A stretch of 36,577 nucleotides of DNA, taken from Clostridia bacterium. Lineage in GTDB: Bacteria > Bacillota > Clostridia > Oscillospirales > CAG-382. Positions 23,666 through 31,586 of the stretch are shown here, one piece after another. The notes below the pieces were generated by a model, which searched no databases, was not told the DNA's origin, and worked only from the letters and a program-made list of their open reading frames with translations. The stretch spans positions 1 through 36,577 of the forward strand of contig JAFYUZ010000022.1 of NCBI GenBank assembly GCA_017549365.1, given 5' to 3'. A program made the translations under genes and the position numbers. The stretch's first letter is position 1. Every line of letters begins with the position of its first letter.

Positions 23666-23739
23666 GTAGGGCAGGGGCTTGCTCCTGCCGTTTTGCATGG
23701 AATTTAATCATTGGACGGGCGAACGCAGTTCGCCCCTAC
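23666..23739. repeat. Small palindromic element with GTAGGG/CCCTAC ends
   Basis: The ends GTAGGG (23666-23671) and CCCTAC (23734-23739) are inverted. Inside are two hairpins: GCAGG...CCTGC, and a perfect GGGCGAAC-GCA-GTTCGCCC at 23717-23735. From memory, sequences of this type are common as dispersed intergenic repeats in gut clostridia; I cannot check this here. Confidence 0.6.
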
Positions 23740-23754
23740 GGTTGGATTTGTTAT

Positions 23755-23865
23755 CAATGATTAAAAATTTACACCCCAACAATGCCTTCCCCTTTGAAAA
23801 GCTGCGCATTTTCCGGGATGGGGGACCGCGCCAGCGGTGGATGAGGTGTTGGAATTTAATCAATG
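23755..23865. repeat. MITE-like element with imperfect terminal inverted repeats
   Basis: CAATGATTAAA (23755-23765) and TTTAATCAATG (23855-23865) are inverted with one mismatch. The interior resembles the dispersed intergenic sequence CCTTCCCCTTT...GCGGTGGATGAGGTG found in many clostridial genomes, here degenerate. It has no coding capacity. A copy of the right end (GGAATTTAATCA) also occurs at 23699-23710. Confidence 0.55.
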
Positions 23866-23913
23866 CTTAAAAAAGGAAACCCCCGCCTGTGGTTTCCCTG
23901 ATTTAGTTAACAT

Positions 23914-23943
23914 AAAAACGAGAACCCTCTCAGGTTCTCGTTT
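23914..23943. terminator. Terminator of the second GRE activase
   Basis: AAAACGAGAACC and GGTTCTCGTTTT form a 12-bp stem around CTCTCA. It lies 18 bases past the activase stop codon on the minus strand. A neighbouring hairpin GGAAACC...GGTTTCC (23875-23897) may back it up. Confidence 0.85.
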
Positions 23944-23961
23944 TGTATTTTATAGTTTCTT

Positions 23962-24795
23962 TTATCTGACAAACAGCTTTTTGTATCCGTCAATAACCGC
24001 CTTGTCGGGCACCTCAAATTTTGTGTATGCCATATCAAGCGCATCGTATTTATGCTCGCCCATTTTGTGATAGGGCAAAAGGTCAACCGACGTGTAGCTT
24101 ATGCCTTTAAGAAATTCCGCTATCATGCCCATTTCTTTTTCGTCGTCGTTCACACCGTGGATAACGGGAATACGGATGATAATCTCCTTGTCGCCTGTGT
24201 CGGATATTTTTTTCAGATTTTCAAGAATAAGCTTGTTTGAAACGCCTGTGTATTCCTTGTGCTTTTGTTCGTCAAAGCATTTGACGTCGTAAAGAAACAT
24301 GTCGGCATAGGGCATTATCTTTTCAAAATGCTCCCACGATACGCATCCTGCCGTGTCTATTGCGGTGTGTATTCCGTTTTCCTTGCAAAGCTTCAATGTT
24401 TCGCAAAGAAAATCTGCCTGCAACATACATTCCCCGCCCGAAAAAGTAACTCCGCCGTTCGATGTCTCGTAAAAAGTTTTGTCCTTGATAACTTCTTTCA
24501 AAACTTCTTCGGGGGTATATTCTTTTCCGCAGACCTTTCGGGCATCGTTGGGACAAAGGATCTCGCATTTTCCGCAAAACTCGCACGAGGAAAGATGGTG
24601 CGGACAGACAGACGCGCATTTTCCGCAACCCGTGCACTTGTTTTTGTATATCATCATCTGCTTTTCAAAGTTTTGGCTTTCGGGGTTGTGGCACCATTTG
24701 CATTTAAGGTTGCAACCCTTGAAGAAAACGGTGGTGCGAATGCCCGGGCCGTCAACGAAAGAGTTTCTTTGAATATCAAAAATTACAGCTGTCAT
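23962..24795 (-). CDS. Glycyl radical enzyme activating enzyme, two-cluster type, no adjacent GRE
   Basis: This 277-residue radical SAM activase has the motif C28-x3-C32-x2-C35 with HNP, then two complete ferredoxin-like sets (Cys54, 57, 60, 64 and Cys71, 74, 77, 81), then FSGGE and the family C-terminus. Two auxiliary 4Fe-4S clusters are usual for activases of dehydratase-type GREs and absent from PflA. It differs from the activase at 20224-20997, which has one set. Its neighbours are a repeat-filled gap on one side and a divergent beta-lactamase-fold gene on the other, so its GRE is either the one at 20978-23212 or encoded elsewhere. Confidence 0.9.
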   Translation of the reverse strand: MTAVIFDIQRNSFVDGPGIRTTVFFKGCNLKCKWCHNPESQNFEKQMMIYKNKCTGCGKCASVCPHHLSSCEFCGKCEILCPNDARKVCGKEYTPEEVLKEVIKDKTFYETSNGGVTFSGGECMLQADFLCETLKLCKENGIHTAIDTAGCVSWEHFEKIMPYADMFLYDVKCFDEQKHKEYTGVSNKLILENLKKISDTGDKEIIIRIPVIHGVNDDEKEMGMIAEFLKGISYTSVDLLPYHKMGEHKYDALDMAYTKFEVPDKAVIDGYKKLFVR

Positions 24796-24845
24796 ATTTT
24801 TGCCTTTCTGTCAGTCTTTGCTTTGCGTGTTTTGTAAACAATTCT

Positions 24846-24873
24846 ATTATACAAATTGTTTTTGAAAAGTAAA
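24846..24873 (-). promoter_or_regulatory. Candidate promoter of the second GRE activase
   Basis: Read on the minus strand: TTTACT (24873-24868), a 16-base spacer, and a perfect TATAAT (24851-24846). The ATG is about 50 bases downstream. Confidence 0.55.
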
Positions 24874-24912
24874 TATAAAATTTGATATTTTTATAATTTA
24901 TGGTACAAACTA

Positions 24913-24941
24913 TTGCAAAAAAATACTGTTTGTGGTATCAT
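24913..24941 (+). promoter_or_regulatory. Candidate promoter very close to the beta-lactamase-fold gene
   Basis: TTGCAA (24913-24918) and TATCAT (24936-24941) are spaced by 17 bases. The predicted start of transcription falls only a few bases before ATG 24952, which would leave almost no leader. Confidence 0.5.
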
Positions 24942-24951
24942 TTTTTTGGTG

Positions 24952-26433
24952 ATGAAAATGTTTGAATATTGCTCCTGCGAAAGGACAGGAATAAAAACAG
25001 AATACATACTCCGCTTTTTGAAATTTTTCGAAGAATACGATATTCCCGTCCACAGCATTCTTATGGCAAGGGGTAGATCTGTTTTTCTTGAATGTAACTA
25101 TCCGCCTTTTTCCTCCGACAAGCTTCACAGGATGTATTCGGTTTCAAAAAGCTTTGTTTCCATGGCGGTGGGGCTTGCCCTTACAGAAGGGCTTTTTTCG
25201 CTCGATGACAAAATAATCGACTTTTTCCCCGAATACCGAAACGAAAATACAGACGAAATGTACGATGCCGTCACCATCCGCGATATGCTGACAATGCGCA
25301 GCAATATCGCAAGCTTTAATCCCTGGTGGCAGATATATGATGACAGAGTGCGTGCATACTATGACCAGAAGACCGCCAAAGCCTCGGGAACGCTTTTTTA
25401 CTACGACAGTATGGGTTCGTACCTGCTTGGTTGTATCGTCGAAAAACTGACGGGAAAGACGTTTCTTTCCTACCTCAAGGAAAAGGTGCTTTCGAAGATG
25501 GGATTTTCTGACGAAAGCTATACGATATACGCCCCCGGAAAATACACCCTCGGAGATTCGGGCGTGTTGTGTACCCCGCGCGATCTTTTGATATTTGCCC
25601 GCTTCATAATGGACGGCGGAGTATATGACGGTGTAAGATATATTGACGAGATTTTCATGAAAAACGCCGTATCAAAACAGGTCGATTGCAATATTGAAGG
25701 CGTTTTTTCAAAATACAGATCGTACGGCTACGGTTATCTTATCTGGAAAATGCCAAACGACGGCTTTGCCCTTGTGGGCATGGGCGGTCAGCTTGCCGTA
25801 TGCGACGTGGCACACGATATCATTTTTGTTATAACGGCAGATTGCCAGGCATCAGACGAGACTGCGCGAGAGCTTATTCTGGATCATCTTTACAACGATA
25901 TAATATCCAATATCGAACCCCAAAGCCTTTGCGAAAACGAAAAGGCAAAAAGCGTGCTTGCAGGCTTCCTTGCTTCGCAAAAGCTCGTTTGCCAAAAAGG
26001 AAATCCTTCATCGGCCATTTCGTCGTCAGTGTCGTTGAAAAAATATCTTTTACAAAAAAATCCGCTTGGTATCGAATGTTTTTCGCTTTATTTTGAAGAA
26101 GAAAAAGGCGTTCTCGTCTATCAAAAGAACGGAGCGAAAAATCACTTAGAGTTTGGAATCGGCAAAAACGTATTGTGCGATATTCCGTGTGATACAAAAA
26201 ACACCGACGTTGCGGGCAAAACGGAGCAGGGAAGCTACTGCGCCGCCTGTTCGGGCGCATGGGTGTCGGACAACGAATTTGCCTTGAAAATACAAATAAC
26301 AGATACATATCTCGGTTGCCTTAACGTCAGATTTTCTTTTAAAGGGAAATGTGTCTGCGTTTGTATGAAAAAAAGCGGTCAGTATATACTTTCGGGTTAC
26401 GAGGGGTATTTTATCGGGAAAGAGGAAGAGTGA
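24952..26433 (+). CDS. Beta-lactamase-fold serine hydrolase (class C / D-aminopeptidase-like)
   Basis: The product is about 493 residues. The N-terminal 330 are a serine beta-lactamase/transpeptidase-fold domain with nucleophile Ser63 and Lys66 in YSVSKSF, a second motif YYDSMGSYLLG where class C enzymes have Y-x-N, and GMGGQLAV as the third motif. The last 160 residues form a separate domain of unknown role. There is no signal peptide, which is unusual for cell wall or antibiotic hydrolases and argues for a cytoplasmic esterase or amidohydrolase. The start may be ATG 24952 or 24958; no good Shine-Dalgarno is visible apart from GGTG. It is the first of three genes with a Gfo/Idh protein and an EamA transporter. 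Substrate unknown. Confidence 0.78.
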   Translation: MKMFEYCSCERTGIKTEYILRFLKFFEEYDIPVHSILMARGRSVFLECNYPPFSSDKLHRMYSVSKSFVSMAVGLALTEGLFSLDDKIIDFFPEYRNENTDEMYDAVTIRDMLTMRSNIASFNPWWQIYDDRVRAYYDQKTAKASGTLFYYDSMGSYLLGCIVEKLTGKTFLSYLKEKVLSKMGFSDESYTIYAPGKYTLGDSGVLCTPRDLLIFARFIMDGGVYDGVRYIDEIFMKNAVSKQVDCNIEGVFSKYRSYGYGYLIWKMPNDGFALVGMGGQLAVCDVAHDIIFVITADCQASDETARELILDHLYNDIISNIEPQSLCENEKAKSVLAGFLASQKLVCQKGNPSSAISSSVSLKKYLLQKNPLGIECFSLYFEEEKGVLVYQKNGAKNHLEFGIGKNVLCDIPCDTKNTDVAGKTEQGSYCAACSGAWVSDNEFALKIQITDTYLGCLNVRFSFKGKCVCVCMKKSGQYILSGYEGYFIGKEEE

Positions 26434-26434
26434 A

Positions 26435-27661
26435 ATGGCAGAAAGAATAACTGTGGCAATAGTCGGATGCGGAAATTTTGCCCGACATTTTGTCGAGCTT
26501 TTCAAGGCTCATCCAAACGTGGACAAGGTTTACGTCTGCGACCTTATCGCAGAGCGCGCAAAGGAATATTCCGAAAAATTCAACGTTGAAATAATCAACA
26601 CATACGAACAGATCCTTGCCGACAGATCCATAAATTGCATTGCCAATTTCACACAGAGGCATCTGCACGGCGACATTGTTATCCGCGCTCTTAATGCAGG
26701 AAAACACGTTTACAGCGCAGTGCCCATGGCGCCGACGGTTGATGAATGTAAGAAAATAGTTGAGCTTGTACAAGAAAAAAAGCTTATCTATATGATGGGA
26801 GAGACCTGCTATTACTACCCTTGCGCAATGTTTTGCCGCAAAAGCTATAAAGAGGGAAAATTCGGGGATTTTACCTATGGCGCCAGCCAGTATTATCACC
26901 ACATCGATTCCATAAGCTACGGCAAACGCCCGGGCGAGGGAGGTATGCCTCCGTTGCTTTATCCCACCCATTCAACGGGTATGATACTGTCAGCGGTGGA
27001 CTCGTATGTAAAAAGGGTGGTTTCTTTCGGATACAAAGACAAAACAGGCGACGGCCGTTTTGAGGTTGGCAAAAATCCATGGGACAACGTTTTTTCCAAC
27101 CAGTATGTTCTTATGCTTCTGGCAAACGGAGGCACAGCCCGTGTCACAGAGGCGCGCACTTTCGGCTGGATGAAGCCAAGCTCGTATATATCTGCGCTTT
27201 ACGGCACCCGCGGCGGATATGAATTCAGCAACGCCCAGCACATACTTGTTGAAAAGGATTTTGACAGCGAAAACGAAGCTGTGCACCTGACCGACGTCAG
27301 CGATTATGTAAATACCGACGGTATGGTAAAAAACAAACATCTTCCCGATTTCAAAAACCGTGTGGCAAATGCACAGTGGCAATGGGACAACGTTTCCGAG
27401 GTCCAAAAAGAAGAGGTAGAAAGACTTCCTGCCGAATACAAAGATATCGAAAACGGACATATGGCGACTCACAAATTTTTAATAGACGATTTCTGCAAGG
27501 CGGTTTTTGACAACAAGCTTCCCGTGCTCAACGCATGGACTGCGGCACGTTTCACTATTCCCGGGCTTGTGGCGATAGAATCCGCAAAACAGGGCGGTAT
27601 GCCCATGGATGTGCCGGATATGGGTGATGCACCCGACGAATGGGGAGGAAACAAACAATAA
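26435..27661 (+). CDS. Gfo/Idh/MocA family protein lacking the E-K-P motif
   Basis: The 408-residue product has a clear N-terminal Rossmann turn (AIVGCGNFARHF). At the catalytic position the family motif E-K-P reads A95-V96-P97 (HVYSAVPMAP). The Lys that usually contacts nicotinamide and substrate is thus missing, and another residue must serve or the reaction differs. The C-terminal domain is longer than in the relative at 19128 and includes CYYYPCAMFCRK and the YHHIDSISYGKRPGEGG loop. It follows the hydrolase by one base (TGAAATG) and overlaps the transporter start by one base, so the three genes form one operon. Likely acts on a sugar-like compound. Confidence 0.82.
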   Translation: MAERITVAIVGCGNFARHFVELFKAHPNVDKVYVCDLIAERAKEYSEKFNVEIINTYEQILADRSINCIANFTQRHLHGDIVIRALNAGKHVYSAVPMAPTVDECKKIVELVQEKKLIYMMGETCYYYPCAMFCRKSYKEGKFGDFTYGASQYYHHIDSISYGKRPGEGGMPPLLYPTHSTGMILSAVDSYVKRVVSFGYKDKTGDGRFEVGKNPWDNVFSNQYVLMLLANGGTARVTEARTFGWMKPSSYISALYGTRGGYEFSNAQHILVEKDFDSENEAVHLTDVSDYVNTDGMVKNKHLPDFKNRVANAQWQWDNVSEVQKEEVERLPAEYKDIENGHMATHKFLIDDFCKAVFDNKLPVLNAWTAARFTIPGLVAIESAKQGGMPMDVPDMGDAPDEWGGNKQ

Positions 27662-28545
27662 TGCTTGGATATCTGTTTATAGTTCTTACTGTTATTTGCA
27701 ACGTATCAAAAGGCGGCGTGTCAAAAAAAGCAACCGCAAAGCTCAACAGTCTTGCCGATAATATAGATCTTTCGTTCTTGCGCAACATGTTGTCTGTTAT
27801 TATCGGCTTGGTGATTATATTTGCTTCAAAAACTTCTTTTTCAATGCCTGCAAACGGTTGGTGGATATGTTTTGCTTCGGGCATCAGCATGAGCTTGAAT
27901 TACATAGTCTGGCTGCTTTGCCTTAAGACCGATGCATATATGCTGGCAACCACGGCAAGCTCGTCAAGCTTTGTCATTGCGGCGGTCAGCGGAGTATTGA
28001 TCTTTGGCGAGAAAATTTCGGTTTTCAAAGCAATCGCCTTTGTGCTCATCGTCTTTGCCATCTATTTTATGGTCTGCTATCAGACAAAGACATGCAGCCG
28101 TCTGAAACTGCACGATTTTATGATCCTTCTGCTTGTTTTTCTGTCGGCAGGTACAAATTCGCTTTGCCAGAAGCTTTTCACTTTCTACGTGCCCGGCTAT
28201 ACTGTCAATCTTTTCACCTTTTACACCTTTGCTTTCTCGTGTTCCATGCTTCTTGTCATCCGCCCGTTTTTCAAAAGCCGCGAAAAGACAAAGGAGCACG
28301 TCGCAAAGCTTTCAAAACTTTTGCCCAGCATCGTTTACATGGGTATTGCTATGTACGGCGCAACCTTTTTCCTGTCAAAGGCAACCCAATACCTTGACGC
28401 GGTGGTCATTTACCCTCTCAACAGTGCCCTCAACCTCGTGGGTGGCGTTGTGATGGCGTGGATATGTTTTGCCGAAAAACCCTCGCGTGACAGTATCATC
28501 GGCACCGTGCTTTCGCTCGGCGCGCTTATTCTTTCAAGATTTTAA
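27661..28545 (+). CDS. EamA/DMT-family membrane transporter
   Basis: This 294-residue integral membrane protein has about ten hydrophobic segments in two similar halves, as in the drug/metabolite transporter (EamA) family. The first half ends with SFVIAAVSGVLIFGEKIS and the second with YPLNSALNLVGGVVMAWICFAEKPS, the duplicated F-x-E-K/x-x-S end of each EamA repeat. The ATG at 27661 overlaps the preceding stop (TAATG) and has GGGGAGGA upstream; an in-frame ATG at 27640 is less likely. It may move the substrate or product of the Gfo/Idh protein. Direction and solute cannot be read. Confidence 0.85.
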   Translation: MLGYLFIVLTVICNVSKGGVSKKATAKLNSLADNIDLSFLRNMLSVIIGLVIIFASKTSFSMPANGWWICFASGISMSLNYIVWLLCLKTDAYMLATTASSSSFVIAAVSGVLIFGEKISVFKAIAFVLIVFAIYFMVCYQTKTCSRLKLHDFMILLLVFLSAGTNSLCQKLFTFYVPGYTVNLFTFYTFAFSCSMLLVIRPFFKSREKTKEHVAKLSKLLPSIVYMGIAMYGATFFLSKATQYLDAVVIYPLNSALNLVGGVVMAWICFAEKPSRDSIIGTVLSLGALILSRF

Positions 28546-28558
28546 CTGCAAAAACAAA

Positions 28559-28597
28559 AATCCCGAAAAAGCAATGCTTTTTCGGGATCTTTTTTTG
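28559..28597. terminator. Bidirectional terminator
   Basis: ATCCCGAAAAAGC and GCTTTTTCGGGAT form a 13-bp stem around AAT, with a seven-T run on + and an A-rich left flank giving T on -. It ends both the transporter operon and the convergent P-loop gene. Confidence 0.93.
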
Positions 28598-28605
28598 TAA
28601 GTTAC

Positions 28606-29010
28606 TTATGCAAGGTAAGGCTTGAGCGATTCGGGAACTCTTTCGGGTTCGATGGAAGCTGTAACGGTGAGGTTGATATCGTCGAGAAGGGGAAGAACCT
28701 TTCTTACGAATTCTTCAAAACCGGAAACAGAATCGCAGCAGATCTTGAAAGCGGAGTCGATGAAGAGATCCGAAATGTCATAGTTGGATGCGAGAATACC
28801 GCAAACAAAACCATAAAGCTTTTCGGCATCGTCGATGCTGTATGTGATGGTGTCGATAAGTCTGACCTTGTTGGAGATTTCGTGAATGAGCTTTGTGCCC
28901 TTTTCTATACAAACAACATTACCGGTTGTCGATTCGACAGCGTTGTTAACCATTTCAATAAGATTCTTTGTTTTGCCCGAACCTTTAAGTCCTACAAAAA
29001 TCTTCAGCAT
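28606..29010 (-). CDS. Small P-loop nucleotide-binding protein, function unknown
   Basis: The product is 134 residues. It starts with MLKIFVGLKGSGKTKN, a Walker A motif at residues 7-14, and has a likely Walker B strand in DLFIDSAFKI. It is too short for a thymidylate or shikimate kinase and lacks their lid segments. Its hydrophilic fold looks like a minimal ATPase or GTPase-like core. I do not recognise a characterised family. CTGGAGGTATACT stands before the ATG. It is monocistronic with a strong promoter and a hairpin at the 5' end of its transcript, which suggests regulated or stabilised mRNA. By eye its codon use is that of a well expressed gene. Confidence 0.75.
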   Translation of the reverse strand: MLKIFVGLKGSGKTKNLIEMVNNAVESTTGNVVCIEKGTKLIHEISNKVRLIDTITYSIDDAEKLYGFVCGILASNYDISDLFIDSAFKICCDSVSGFEEFVRKVLPLLDDINLTVTASIEPERVPESLKPYLA

Positions 29011-29035
29011 AATAGTATACCTCCAGAGAATGATT

Positions 29036-29064
29036 CGATAGTGGCTGTAAAATACCTGCTATCG
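29036..29064 (-). promoter_or_regulatory. 5' leader hairpin of the P-loop gene
   Basis: CGATAG (29064-29059 on the minus strand) pairs with CTATCG (29041-29036), with a possible inner GG/CC pair. The stem begins about where transcription should start, so it could protect the 5' end of the mRNA or bind a regulator. Confidence 0.5.
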
Positions 29065-29073
29065 TCTGTAATT

Positions 29074-29102
29074 ATTGTACACCAAATTATGTGAAAAGTC
29101 AA
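29074..29102 (-). promoter_or_regulatory. SigA-type promoter for the P-loop gene
   Basis: Read on the minus strand: TTGACT (29102-29097), a 17-base spacer, and TACAAT (29079-29074). Confidence 0.82.
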
Positions 29103-29142
29103 TAAATTTGATTAAAAAAACATTATTTTGTGCAAAACGCAC

Positions 29143-29168
29143 AAAAACAGCCGCTGACGGCTGTTTTT
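29143..29168 (-). terminator. Terminator of pgi
   Basis: AAAAACAGCCG and CGGCTGTTTTT form an 11-bp stem around CTGA, with T-runs on either strand. It lies 68 bases beyond the pgi stop on the minus strand. Confidence 0.85.
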
Positions 29169-29235
29169 GTTTTGTTATTTAGTTGATTTTGTTCTAAAAA
29201 AGGCTTTTTTGCGTCATTTGTTACAAAAGCTTTTA

Positions 29236-30585
29236 TCAGAAGCTCTTCATAAGCTTTTCTAGTTCTGCCTTTCTTGCGGCGTTTTCGTCGCCGGGCTTGC
29301 CGAGAAGAGCAAACATGTTCTTCTTGTATGCTTCAACACCGGGCTGGTTAAAGGGATTTACGCCAAGGATATATCCAGAGATCGCGCAGGCAAGCTCAAA
29401 GAAGTATACCATGTAGCCATAGTCCTTTTCGCTTCTCGAATCAAGCTCGAGGATGATGTTGGGAACATCGCCGTCAAGATGAGCAAAAAGTGTGCCCATG
29501 TATGCGTTCTGGTTAACGAAGGTGAGCTCCTTGCCCGAAAGGAAGTTCATGCCGTCGATGTTTTCTTCGTCGTTGGGGATAATAACGGTGTGGTTCGACT
29601 TTTTAATGTCAACAACGGTTTCAAAAATGTTGCGCTGACCTTCCTGTACGATCTGACCGAGCGAGTGGAGGTCTGTCGAATAGATAACAGAGCAGGGGAA
29701 GATACCCTTGCCGTCTTTTCCTTCGCTTTCGCCAAAAAGCTGCTTCCACCATTCGTTCATGTACTGGAAAGCGGGCTCGTAGCAAGCCATGATCTCCATG
29801 ACCTTGCCCTTGTTAAGAAGCACGTTGCGAAGAAGTGCATACTTGTATGCATCGTTCTTTTCAATGTCGCAAACTTTAAGCTCGCGGGCAGCGGTCTGTG
29901 CACCTTCCATAATGGCGTCAAGGTCAATACCTGCCACAGCGATGGGAAGAAGTCCGCAGGCTGTAAGTACAGAATATCTGCCGCCTACGTCATCGGGAAT
30001 AACAAATGTTTCGCATCCGTTGGCATCCGCAAACTTTTTAAGGTTTCCGCGCGCCTTGTCGGTGGTGATGTATATTCTCTTTGCCGCTTCTTCTTTGCCG
30101 TATTTCTTTTCAAGAAGCTCGCGGAAAACGCGGAAAGCAACGCCGGGTTCTGTTGTAGTACCGGACTTTGAGATAACGTTTACGGAAATGTCCTTGCCTT
30201 CGCAGATTTCAAGAAGCTCTGCAAGAGAAGAGGAACTGATGGTGTTTCCGGCAAAGTAGATGTCGGGAGTATCCTTTTTCATGTTGTTGTAGTAAGGAGA
30301 CTTGATAAATTCGATGGCAGCTCTTGCGCCGAGATACGAACCGCCGATACCGATGGCGATAAAAATATCGCTGTCGCTCTTGATCTTTGCCGCCGCCTTC
30401 TTTATGCGTGCAAACTCTTGCTTGTCATAGTTTTCGGGAAGGTCGTACCAGCCGAGAAAATCATTTCCTGCACCTGTCTTTTCAACAAGATCCTTGTGTG
30501 CCTTTTCAAGGGCGGGAATGTATGCCTTTATATCGGCATCACTTACAAAATTTTTGAGATAATCCGATTTACATCTGATAGCCAT
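29236..30585 (-). CDS. pgi: Glucose-6-phosphate isomerase
   Basis: The 449-residue protein interconverts glucose 6-phosphate and fructose 6-phosphate. Length fits the bacterial/archaeal short Pgi class found in Bacillota. Recognisable stretches are [13 protein letters not shown] near the N-terminus, [16 protein letters not shown] (phosphate-binding SKSGTT), the [18 protein letters not shown] signature, and a C-terminal [14 protein letters not shown] close to the catalytic Lys. It has its own promoter with a palindrome near the transcription start and a terminator downstream, so it is a single-gene unit lying after the fatty acid operon. GGAGGATTTTTTACA precedes the ATG. Codon use is AAG/ATC-rich, as expected for a glycolytic enzyme. 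Confidence 0.96.
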   Translation of the reverse strand: MAIRCKSDYLKNFVSDADIKAYIPALEKAHKDLVEKTGAGNDFLGWYDLPENYDKQEFARIKKAAAKIKSDSDIFIAIGIGGSYLGARAAIEFIKSPYYNNMKKDTPDIYFAGNTISSSSLAELLEICEGKDISVNVISKSGTTTEPGVAFRVFRELLEKKYGKEEAAKRIYITTDKARGNLKKFADANGCETFVIPDDVGGRYSVLTACGLLPIAVAGIDLDAIMEGAQTAARELKVCDIEKNDAYKYALLRNVLLNKGKVMEIMACYEPAFQYMNEWWKQLFGESEGKDGKGIFPCSVIYSTDLHSLGQIVQEGQRNIFETVVDIKKSNHTVIIPNDEENIDGMNFLSGKELTFVNQNAYMGTLFAHLDGDVPNIILELDSRSEKDYGYMVYFFELACAISGYILGVNPFNQPGVEAYKKNMFALLGKPGDENAARKAELEKLMKSF

Positions 30586-30611
30586 TGTAAAAAATCCTCC
30601 GTTGGAAAAAT

Positions 30612-30630
30612 AATGTTAATCACTAACATT
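30612..30630. promoter_or_regulatory. Palindrome at the pgi transcription start, possible operator
   Basis: AATGTTA (30612-30618) and TAACATT (30624-30630) form a perfect inverted repeat with a five-base spacer. It sits directly downstream of the -10 box, covering the predicted start of transcription. It resembles a Rex site in composition but is one base short in spacing, so I do not assign it. Confidence 0.5.
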
Positions 30631-30632
30631 TT

Positions 30633-30661
30633 ATTATAGCGTATAGTTTTGTATATTTCAA
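30633..30661 (-). promoter_or_regulatory. SigA-type promoter for pgi
   Basis: Read on the minus strand: TTGAAA (30661-30656), a 17-base spacer, and a perfect TATAAT (30638-30633), about 48 bases before the ATG. Confidence 0.82.
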
Positions 30662-30714
30662 GAACTTTTGATGAAATATGTCAAATTTTTTGTATCGCTT
30701 TGATCTGCAAAAAA

Positions 30715-30749
30715 GGCACACCTGCTTCACTTCTGAAAACAGGTGTGCC
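30715..30749 (-). terminator. Terminator of the fatty acid synthesis operon
   Basis: GGCACACCTG and CAGGTGTGCC form a perfect 10-bp stem with a 15-base loop; on the minus strand TTTTTT follows. It lies 20 bases past the accA stop. Confidence 0.9.
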
Positions 30750-30768
30750 AAAAGGGGTAAAAAATGAA

Positions 30769-31572
30769 TCAGCAAGCACCGATCTTGCGGAATTTTGCAT
30801 ATCTTTCGTCAAGAAGCTTGTCGACAGAAAGCTTTTCTTTCGTTTCTATCTCGCCAAGGATAAAATCTTTAAGATCCGAGGTTATCTCGTCGCGGCTTCT
30901 GTCTTTTTCATCAATGATCTTTTCGATGACTTCAAATTTGTAAAGATCGTGGGCAGTAAGTTTCAGAACCTCTGCCGCTTCTGCCGCCTTTGCCGAATCC
31001 TTCCACAAAATAGAAGCGCATCCCTCGGGCGAGATGACCGAATAAACAGAGTTTTCAAGCATGATTGCCGTGTCGCAAACACCCAAAGCCAGCGCACCGC
31101 CGCTTCCGCCCTCGCCGATTATCACCGAGATGATCGGAACTTTGATTCCCATCATTTCAAAAAGGTTTTCGGCAATTGCCTCTCCCTGTCCGCGCTCTTC
31201 TGCGTCAATACCGCAGTATGCGCCCGAGCTTCCGATAAAGCAAACGATGGGACGAGCGAATTTTTCAGCCTGCTTCATAAGGCGCAGAGCCTTGCGGTAT
31301 CCCTCGGGGGTGGGACAACCGAAGTGTCTTTTCATTCTGTCCTCAATGGTGTCACCGCGCTCCATGGCAATAACGGTAACGGCTTTTCCGCCTATATATC
31401 CCACTCCGCCGATGATGGCAGAATCGTCGCCAAATCTTCTGTCGCCGTGGAATTCAATGAAATTGTCTACAAGACGGGAAATAAAGTATCCGCCCGACGG
31501 CCTTTTTCCGTCGCGTGCCGCCTGCACTCTGTCGTATGCCTTTATTTCACTTGTGTTTTCCGTAATTCTCAT
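30769..31572 (-). CDS. accA: Acetyl-CoA carboxylase carboxyltransferase subunit alpha
   Basis: This 267-residue protein transfers carboxyl from carboxybiotin to acetyl-CoA together with AccD, the first committed step of fatty acid synthesis. Hallmarks are HGDRRFGDDSAIIGG, HFGCPTPEGYRKALRLM, the SGAYCGIDAEERGQGEAIA segment and IIGEGGSGGALALGV of the crotonase-fold core. It is a little shorter than E. coli AccA because the N-terminal helices are trimmed, as in other Bacillota. It is the last gene of the fab operon, 14 bases after accD, with GAGGAGG before the ATG. Function depends on AccD, which is interrupted in this sequence. Confidence 0.95.
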   Translation of the reverse strand: MRITENTSEIKAYDRVQAARDGKRPSGGYFISRLVDNFIEFHGDRRFGDDSAIIGGVGYIGGKAVTVIAMERGDTIEDRMKRHFGCPTPEGYRKALRLMKQAEKFARPIVCFIGSSGAYCGIDAEERGQGEAIAENLFEMMGIKVPIISVIIGEGGSGGALALGVCDTAIMLENSVYSVISPEGCASILWKDSAKAAEAAEVLKLTAHDLYKFEVIEKIIDEKDRSRDEITSDLKDFILGEIETKEKLSVDKLLDERYAKFRKIGAC

Positions 31573-31586
31573 TTTGACCTCCTCGT

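Noticed and set aside
23679..23870. 63-residue frame in the repeat-filled gap
   Set aside because: It lies entirely inside two repeat elements and has no ribosome site.
30612..30630. Rex operator at pgi
   Set aside because: Spacing between half-sites is one base short of the usual 18-base Rex site and the outer TT/AA is missing.
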